A program made the position numbers and the translations under genes. Positions 58,992 through 64,000 of a DNA stretch of 64,000 nucleotides are shown piece by piece. Below the pieces are notes generated by a model, which was not told the DNA's origin, made no database searches, and saw nothing but the letters and a program-made list of their open reading frames with translations. Source of the DNA: Porphyromonas pasteri. GTDB lineage: Bacteria; Bacteroidota; Bacteroidia; Bacteroidales; Porphyromonadaceae. Numbering within the stretch: the first letter of the stretch is position 1; each line of letters begins with the position of its first letter. The DNA lies in assembly GCF_014647755.1 (NCBI RefSeq), contig NZ_BMPU01000003.1, positions 186,001 to 250,000 on the forward strand. Reading direction: 5' to 3'.

Positions 58992-60135
58992 TCCTCTGAC
59001 CGACGAGGAGCTGCTCCTCGATAGCGAAGCCTGGGAAGGCGACGAAGATCTCTTCCTCCCTGATGGCACCGCCGAGGTCGAGCGCCTCGATGCCGATACT
59101 GTCTCCTATCTCCAGCATGCTGATAGCTCGCCGCTCTATGAGCACTTCCGTGTCGTAGCTGACAAGGGGCAGGCTCCTATGCGTATCGACAAGTATCTGG
59201 CTACACGCATGACGGGTAGCAGTCGTAGTCGCATCCAGCAGGCGCTCGATGGGGGCTATGTCTTCGTCGGCGACAAGCCCGTCAAGAGCAACTACCGCAT
59301 CAAGCCCCTTGACGTCGTCACGCTCCAGCTACGCCGTCCCAAGCATGAGCTCGAGATCATCCCCGAGCCCATACCGCTGGATGTCGTCTACGAAGACGAG
59401 GTGCTGATGGTCGTCAACAAGCCTGCAGGGCTCGTCGTCCACCCAGGGCACGGCAACTATACCGGCACGCTGGTCAATGCACTGGCCTACTACCTGCAGG
59501 ATGACCCCCTCTATGATCCCGCCGACCCCAACGTCGGTCTCGTCCATCGTATCGACAAGGACACGAGTGGCCTGCTCGTCATCGCCAAGCGTCCCGAAGC
59601 GAAGGCGCATCTGGCACGTCAGTTCTTCAACAAGACGACCCGCCGCACCTACCGCGCCCTCGTCTGGGGAAGACTGAAGGAAGCCGAAGGCACGATCATC
59701 GGCAACATCGGCCGTGATGAGCGTGACCGCCTGCAGATGGCTGTCTACCCCGAGGGCTCTCCTAAGGGTAAGCACGCCGTCACGCACTACACCCTCCTCG
59801 AAGAGCTGGCCTACGTCAGCTGGGTCGAATGCCGTCTCGAGACGGGGCGCACACACCAGATCCGCGCCCACATGCGCCACATCGGTCACCCACTCTTCGC
59901 TGATGCACGCTATGGTGGCGACAAGATCCTTTGGGGTAACCAGTTCTCCCGCTACAAGCAGTTCGTCCAAAACTGCCTCACGCTCTGTCCCCGTCAGGCA
60001 CTCCACGCTAAGACGCTGGGCTTCGTTCACCCCGTGACGGGCGAAGAGATGCTCTTCGACAGCGAGCTTCCCAGCGACCTTGAGCAACTCTTAGAGCGCT
60101 GGCGCACCTACGCAGCGCAGGTCGACAACGAATAA
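58978..60135 (+). CDS. rluD: RluD-type 23S rRNA pseudouridine synthase
   Basis: This protein of about 385 residues has an unusual acidic N-terminal extension (about 60 residues, LTDEELLLDSEAWEGDEDLF). An S4 RNA-binding domain (RIDKYLATRMTGSSRSRIQQALDGGYVFVGDK) comes next, then the catalytic domain. The catalytic Asp is in VHRIDKDTSGLLVIAK, and RTHQIRAHMRHIGHPLFADARYGG is the RluD/RluA signature. It isomerises uridines of helix 69 in 23S rRNA. The ATG at 58978 overlaps the PASTA gene; an alternative start lies at 58960. A terminator follows. Confidence 0.94.
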   Translation: MTGGNPLTDEELLLDSEAWEGDEDLFLPDGTAEVERLDADTVSYLQHADSSPLYEHFRVVADKGQAPMRIDKYLATRMTGSSRSRIQQALDGGYVFVGDKPVKSNYRIKPLDVVTLQLRRPKHELEIIPEPIPLDVVYEDEVLMVVNKPAGLVVHPGHGNYTGTLVNALAYYLQDDPLYDPADPNVGLVHRIDKDTSGLLVIAKRPEAKAHLARQFFNKTTRRTYRALVWGRLKEAEGTIIGNIGRDERDRLQMAVYPEGSPKGKHAVTHYTLLEELAYVSWVECRLETGRTHQIRAHMRHIGHPLFADARYGGDKILWGNQFSRYKQFVQNCLTLCPRQALHAKTLGFVHPVTGEEMLFDSELPSDLEQLLERWRTYAAQVDNE

Positions 60136-60172
60136 GCATAGGGGAAGGCCTCCCCGACATAAGTCCCATACC

Positions 60173-60211
60173 AATAGGGCGGCACGCATATATGATGCGT
60201 GCCGCCCTATT
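60173..60211 (+). terminator. Terminator of the ftsK-rluD gene run
   Basis: AATAGGGCGGCACGCAT pairs with ATGCGTGCCGCCCTATT, followed by CTATTTTA. The perfect 17-bp stem is very strong. Confidence 0.9.
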
Positions 60212-60260
60212 CTATTTTAGGAGGAGTGAAGAAGCGATCTCGTGAGCGGGGTGATACCGA

Positions 60261-60503
60261 CCTATATTGAGAGTGCTAAGGCATCACACGCCCAGCTCCC
60301 CGATATGCCTCTCCGCAGCGATACGCAAGCCCTTCGCCTTATCGCGAGTATTCCTCTTACCCAGCGGAGGGGAAAGCATCATTTTCGTGAAGAAAAAAGC
60401 GCCATCCCGTAGTGGTTTTTCCGCATCTATGCACGTAGTCTTAAAGACCAGGCACGTAAATCCAAATATCCACGTACGTAGATATTAGAGCCACGTACGT
60501 AGC
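60261..60503 (+). repeat. Dispersed intergenic repeat, copy 5 (3'-truncated)
   Basis: It begins near ATTGAGAGTGCTAAGGCATC and keeps the family order up to the fourth ACGTA site (CCACGTACGTAGC). It then stops abruptly where AACTTATCTGCCACTCG would be expected. Sequence to the right turns AT-rich, consistent with an insertion or replacement at about 60503. Confidence 0.8.
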
Positions 60504-60539
60504 TCAAAGTGGACGTAGGCGCGTCAACTATAAAATCAT

Positions 60540-60576
60540 AATACCTCCAAAGAGTATTTAATTCTTTGGAGGTATT
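60540..60576. terminator. Bidirectional terminator of the HdeD-like gene
   Basis: AATACCTCCAAAGA pairs with TCTTTGGAGGTATT, with T-rich sequence on both sides (TTTTCTGC on the plus strand). Confidence 0.8.
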
Positions 60577-60655
60577 TTCTGCAAAAAAGCACTATAGCTC
60601 TGTAATCATAGGTATAACCATAGACTTGTGCCTGTGGTATTTTACTAATTTGCTA

Positions 60656-61288
60656 TTATTTCGTAGCTTCTTTCACTTCTTTTTCGAGGTCTTCTATGCG
60701 GTTCTTTAAATCATCTGATAACTTTTGAGCAGAACCTTTTAACTTTTTCAGATTGAACGAAAGTATTACAGATGAAATACCTGTGGAGATAAATGCTAAA
60801 CCTGTGAATACTACTAATGAGATACCTGTAAAGATAGGATTAGCAATCAAAATGAACGAGAGGATAATACTCAATACGCTCACTATGGCTAAGTTCCCCC
60901 AATTCAGTACGCCTGCTTCTTTTTCTTCGAAGGCAAAACCAAGTAGCTCAAACGAACGGAATAGCAACGTAAAACCTACTACCAATGGTAATATAAACAT
61001 TGATAGGGCAGGATACATAAGTAAAAAGATACCCATTATCAATGAAATAAGTCCGCTTACCAAATACCAGCCCCAACCATTAAGATTTTTAGTATTCTGT
61101 AGGGCAAAGAAGGTTTCAATTATCCCCGATACTAAGAACGAAAGACTAAAGAGTATTGAAAGGGTAAGATAAGAATCTTGTGGTGATATAATTACCCCTA
61201 TACCACAAAGAATGAACAAAATCCCTAATATAAGGGGAATGTACCAGTGTTTTACTGATCTTCTGATGGATTTGAAAAAATGCAACAT
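60656..61288 (-). CDS. HdeD/DUF308-family membrane protein, AT-rich acquired gene
   Basis: This 210-residue protein has six membrane helices in three similar pairs, such as YIPLILGILFILCGIGVII, WGWYLVSGLISLIMGIFLLMYP and WGNLAIVSVLSIILSFILIANPIF. This is the HdeD/DUF308 pattern. The C-terminal 40 residues form a Lys/Glu coiled tail (LSDDLKNRIEDLEKEVKEATK). Members are linked to acid or stress tolerance. Base composition is far lower in GC than the flanking genes, which suggests transfer. Its promoter box TATCTTTG (61323-61330) is still of Bacteroidota type, so the donor was probably a relative. It sits between a truncated repeat and an IS. Confidence 0.85.
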   Translation of the reverse strand: MLHFFKSIRRSVKHWYIPLILGILFILCGIGVIISPQDSYLTLSILFSLSFLVSGIIETFFALQNTKNLNGWGWYLVSGLISLIMGIFLLMYPALSMFILPLVVGFTLLFRSFELLGFAFEEKEAGVLNWGNLAIVSVLSIILSFILIANPIFTGISLVVFTGLAFISTGISSVILSFNLKKLKGSAQKLSDDLKNRIEDLEKEVKEATK

Positions 61289-61322
61289 AACTTTATCATT
61301 TAAAAGATAACGACTAACGACG

Positions 61323-61330
61323 CAAAGATA
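61323..61330 (-). promoter_or_regulatory. -7 box for the HdeD-like gene
   Basis: The minus strand reads TATCTTTG then C, matching TAnnTTTG, 35 bases upstream of the ATG. Confidence 0.6.
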
Positions 61331-61351
61331 AGGATATTTTATTGATTAGCA

Positions 61352-62684
61352 AAATGAGACCATTGCGCAAGCCCATCTCCTTACAGCTTCCACCTTCTTG
61401 CCTCGAGAATTGGGATCTTTAGGCTGAGAAGAGGGATCCCTATATCTCCCCCTTGCCCCCTCTCGGGAGGATCATCCTCCCGAGAGGGGGCTTTTCTGGG
61501 CTATTGGGTGCTCTGGAGCACAAGAAGCCTAGGCATACGCTTCAGATTGTATGCCATAGCCTCCAAGATATTCTGTGTATGCGTTCGCTCAAGCCCTCGG
61601 TAGCGACATCGCCCTCCTGAAAACCACCTTCGAATACTCCCGAAGGTGCGCTCTATCAAACAGTGTATTTTGCTGATGCCGTTATTCAGTTCACGTTGTC
61701 GCTCTGTAAGCTTCATCCCCTTCTGCGCTTTGAGCATAATCCCATCAATCAAGCCGCGCTCAAGGAGACAAGCCGAGTTCTTCTTACTACAATAACCTTT
61801 ATCGGCAAGGACACTAACGCCCTGCGTAAGCTCAGCCTTCTCTATCAGCTCGGGCAATACCACCGTATCGGCACAATTGGCTGGCGTGGTAATTATGCTC
61901 TCCACCAACCCTTGCCCATCGGTCAGCACGTGCTTTTTGTACCCGTAGCGATAGTGTCTGCCTTTGCGCACCCAACGAGCTTCCGTATCCACCCCTGGTT
62001 TGCGACTTTTTAGCTCATACTGATAAGCCTGCTCTTGGGCTTGCTCTTCTTCGGTGCGCAAGTCCTCTCGGTCGTCGGCCACTTTGATGAGGATACTCCC
62101 ATCGGGAGCGTGCGGGCTATCCACAATGCTCGCATCCACAATAGCCCCTTGGTCAATACGGCTAATCCCGTGCTTCTTGAACTGCTTATTCAGCTCGCGA
62201 AGGAGCTTGTCCATAATCCCCAAGCGGGTCAGTTCAGCGCGAAAGCGACAGATGGTGCTGTGGTCTGGAGCTGGAAGGCCCATATCCAAGAGGGGGAATT
62301 CGCTGAAGAGGAGGGAGTCGTTGATCCGTTCTTCGACTTCGTAATCACTCAGGCCGTACCAGGTCTGAAGTAGTAGGATCTTGAACATCATCAAGGCATC
62401 ATAGGCTGGATTTCCTGTGGCATTCTGGGTCTTTGTATACTTCTTGTTGAGTAGTGTGCGAATACCTCGCCAGTCAACGCAAGCGCTGATCTGTCGGAGG
62501 AACGAGTGCTTCATACGGTCGCGGCGCACCTGCGTATAAACTTGCAGGAAGCTCGGAGCGGATTCGGTTTGTTTGGTAGGCATAGCTATACGATTGTTTT
62601 GGTTATGAAGATACTAAATGTCAACGGCATACGAAATGGTTAAAATCCTGTACACCTTTGAAATGCCGTGCAATGGTCTCATTT
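61352..62684 (-). mobile_element. IS5-family insertion sequence
   Basis: Near-terminal sequences AAATGAGACCATTGC (61352-61366) and its reverse complement (62670-62684) bound a region of about 1.33 kb containing one complete transposase gene. The inner parts (GCGCAAG on the left, ACGGC on the right) differ. No clear target-site duplication was found, so the exact ends are provisional. A strong GC hairpin at 61455-61491 lies just past the transposase stop, with its T-run on the plus strand. Confidence 0.8.
61501..62583 (-). CDS. IS5-family transposase
   Basis: This 360-residue DDE transposase resembles the IS1126/ISPg group of P. gingivalis. It shows an N-terminal DUF772-type region (CVDWRGIRTLLNKKYTKTQNATGNPAYDALMMFKILLL), the catalytic Asps in GAIVDASIVDSPH and SVLADKGYCSKKN, and the Glu in CLIERTFGSIRRWFSGGRCRYRG. 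The frame is complete with no stop or frameshift, so the element could be active. It reads leftwards, away from repeat copy 6. Confidence 0.94.
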   Translation of the reverse strand: MPTKQTESAPSFLQVYTQVRRDRMKHSFLRQISACVDWRGIRTLLNKKYTKTQNATGNPAYDALMMFKILLLQTWYGLSDYEVEERINDSLLFSEFPLLDMGLPAPDHSTICRFRAELTRLGIMDKLLRELNKQFKKHGISRIDQGAIVDASIVDSPHAPDGSILIKVADDREDLRTEEEQAQEQAYQYELKSRKPGVDTEARWVRKGRHYRYGYKKHVLTDGQGLVESIITTPANCADTVVLPELIEKAELTQGVSVLADKGYCSKKNSACLLERGLIDGIMLKAQKGMKLTERQRELNNGISKIHCLIERTFGSIRRWFSGGRCRYRGLERTHTQNILEAMAYNLKRMPRLLVLQSTQ

Positions 62685-63047
62685 ATTCAGCTAAGGCATC
62701 GCACGCCAAGCTTCCCGATATACCTCTCCGAAGCGATACACAAGCCCTTCGCCTTATCGCGAGTATTCATCTTATCCAGCGGAGGAAAAAGCATCGTTCT
62801 CGTGAAGAAAAAAGCACCTTCACGTAGTGGGTTTCATTTATCTATGTACGTAGTCTTAAAGACCAGGCACGTAAATCCAAATATCCACGTACGTAGATTT
62901 TAAGACCACGTACGTAGCCCCAACTTATCTACCACTCGTCTGCAACTTTTATCCCTACGCAGAGCAACAACTCTTAGAGGTCACTTCACAAAGCTATATA
63001 GCTTTCTTCGCCATCCTATATAGCTCTACCATGCACCCATATAGCTA
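62685..63047 (+). repeat. Dispersed intergenic repeat, copy 6 (5'-truncated at the IS)
   Basis: It begins directly at the IS end with CAGCTAAGGCATCGCACGCC. It keeps the remaining blocks: ACGTA sites at 62847, 62868, 62890 and 62911 (the same 21/22/21 spacing as copy 1), and phased units at 62992, 63014 and 63036, exactly 22 bp apart. The left end of the copy has been replaced by the IS. Confidence 0.85.
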
Positions 63048-63053
63048 TATATG

Positions 63054-63180
63054 GAATCATTGCGCAAGACCACTTCTTCATTACTCGTACCTTCTTCCTT
63101 CGCAAATCGGAGGCTTTAGGCTGAGAAGTTCGAAGGAGGAAAGTGCAAGCTGTGAAGAGATGGCCTTGCGCAATGGTCTC
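63054..63180. mobile_element. MITE-like element related to the IS5 ends
   Basis: This 127-bp segment is bounded by GAATCATTGCGCAAG and CTTGCGCAATGGTCTC, inverted relative to each other. The arms continue as an imperfect long inverted repeat. The right terminus is identical over 16 bp to the left end of the nearby IS, and the inner stretch GGCTTTAGGCTGAGAAG is close to TCTTTAGGCTGAGAAG inside the IS left end. It has no coding capacity. Confidence 0.7.
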
Positions 63181-63232
63181 TTCTATATGCCGATCTAACG
63201 CGCTCCCAATTCGCTCTGGCGAAGTCCAGCTA

Positions 63233-63282
63233 AGCGAAGCGAGCACTGTGCGGTCTATTGCCTGCACAGTGCTCGCTTCGCT
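63233..63282. other. Orphan 19-bp perfect hairpin
   Basis: AGCGAAGCGAGCACTGTGC at 63233 pairs perfectly with its complement at 63264-63282 across 12 bases. No gene ends nearby and no T-run follows. It could be a relic terminator, a protein site or a mobile-element end. No gene is seen between 62584 and 63497. Confidence 0.5.
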
Positions 63283-63366
63283 ATTGGCGATCAGAGGGGA
63301 CGCGTAGCTTCCTGCTAAAGAGCTCTACGCTTGTGGCTCGATAGGCAGGCACTCACACTTTTGCCG

Positions 63367-63374
63367 TACCTTTG
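63367..63374 (+). promoter_or_regulatory. Possible -7 box for the thioesterase gene
   Basis: TACCTTTG then C matches TAnnTTTG. The start codon is about 120 bp away, so other elements may lie between. Confidence 0.45.
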
Positions 63375-63497
63375 CACCCGTGTGGCACCGCATTCATTCG
63401 TACAATATTATAGGGTAAGGAAGGGCCCCGCCACAGACCTTCGGCACCCCATACCGCCCCAGCCTACGGGGAAGACAAACTAATCAAGACTACTCCA

Positions 63498-63908
63498 TTG
63501 GAATATCTATTCACCCTCGAGATGAAGGTGCGCGACTACGAGTGCGACCTACAGGGCGTCGTCAACAACGCCAACTACCAGCACTATATGGAGCATACGC
63601 GACATGAGTTCCTCGAGAGCCTGGGCGTGAACTTCGGCAAGATGCACGAAGATGGCCTGGATGCCTTCGTCACCAAAGTATCTATCTCCTATAAGAAGAG
63701 CCTGCGCAGTGGCGACCACTACCGCTCGGCACTCCGCTGTGCTATGCGTGCGCCCAAGCTCGTCTTCTATCAGGATATCCTGCACCTCGACGGGAGCCTC
63801 GCTGCACGCGGTGAGGTCGAGTGCGTCATCGTCGACAATGGGCGCCTGACCCGTGGGGAGTTCTTCGCTGACCTCCTCCGTGACGTCCTGCCCCAAGACG
63901 CCCAGTAA
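63498..63908 (+). CDS. 4HBT-fold acyl-CoA thioesterase
   Basis: This 136-residue hotdog-fold protein shows VRDYECDLQGVVNNANYQHYMEHTRHEFLESLG, where the Asp in DLQGVVNNANY sits at the active-site position of YbgC/FadM-type thioesterases. THxxx..Y-K-KS-LRSGD and VECVIVDNGR follow. It would hydrolyse acyl-CoA or acyl-ACP in the cytosol. A TTG at 63498 gives the full N-terminus MEYLFTLEMK; the first ATG, at 63522, would trim eight residues. The TTG start is uncertain. A probable mutS begins 51 bp after its stop. Confidence 0.88.
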   Translation: MEYLFTLEMKVRDYECDLQGVVNNANYQHYMEHTRHEFLESLGVNFGKMHEDGLDAFVTKVSISYKKSLRSGDHYRSALRCAMRAPKLVFYQDILHLDGSLAARGEVECVIVDNGRLTRGEFFADLLRDVLPQDAQ

Positions 63909-63959
63909 TCCCCCCTCCTCTCCCCTATCCCCCTCAGAGTAAAGCCCCACAAGCGCACT

Positions 63960-64000
63960 ATGGCAAAGAAGATCGCAGAGACCCCAATGATGAAGCAGTA
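63960..64000 (+). CDS. mutS: Start of a probable DNA mismatch repair protein MutS (cut by window end)
   Basis: Only 13 codons are visible: MAKKIAETPMMKQ, then TA of a likely Tyr. This matches the usual MutS opening, in which a TPMMKQY motif begins the mismatch-binding domain. The rest lies outside the window, so the call depends on this short match. Confidence 0.65.
   Translation, partial: MAKKIAETPMMKQ

Noticed and set aside
61340-62700. Target-site duplication of the IS
   Set aside because: Bases outside the proposed ends (AGCA on the left, ATTC on the right) do not form a direct repeat. The AAAT/ATTT match is inverted and was counted as part of the terminal repeat.

Overview
The window looks like chromosomal DNA of a Bacteroidota bacterium close to Porphyromonas. 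The evidence is a SusC/RagA-type receptor, a Tricorn-type protease, a PorE-like type IX secretion protein, many lipoproteins with short signal peptides and a Cys lipobox, an IS5-family transposase resembling IS elements known from P. gingivalis, and the Bacteroidota -7 promoter box TAnnTTTG in front of many genes. No rRNA, tRNA or CRISPR array was recognised. The species is inferred, not proven.

Left part (1-22.2 kb): a SusC-like receptor running off the left edge; a secreted Tricorn-like protease; an energising operon exbB, membrane protein, exbD, exbD; a second TonB-dependent receptor; an orphan outer-membrane protein; a secreted superoxide dismutase paired with a PepSY-like protein; a large fimbria-like lipoprotein; plsC with rdgB; and a run of mmcQ-like, birA and a SpoU-type RNA methyltransferase.

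Middle (22.8-35.5 kb): one long co-directional block of nine genes. Eight encode lipoproteins (LRR, BACON, Big_2/BspA-like, DUF4374-like propeller and unrecognised folds) around a single TonB-dependent receptor of the hemoglobin-receptor class. I read it as a surface uptake apparatus, probably for heme, a hemoprotein or a siderophore. It is the best candidate here for an undescribed system.

Right part (35.9-64 kb): pepD; a small-membrane-protein/OmpH run; a shortened dcw cluster (rsmH, ftsL, ftsI, murE, mraY, then a DUF3109 gene); four tandem copies of one lipoprotein transcription unit; queE and porE; two small redox/sulfur proteins; ftsK with lolA-like, mlaE, mlaF, PASTA and rluD genes; an AT-rich acquired gene beside an IS5 element; a thioesterase; and the first codons of a probable mutS.

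Between the genes lies a second layer. A dispersed repeat of about 420 bp occurs seven times. Arrays of 12-bp near-palindromes (ACC..6..GGT or AGCTATATAGCT type) recur with a spacing of almost exactly 22 bp, some inside the repeat and some standing alone. No gene explains these arrays, and they are the most striking non-coding signal in the window.
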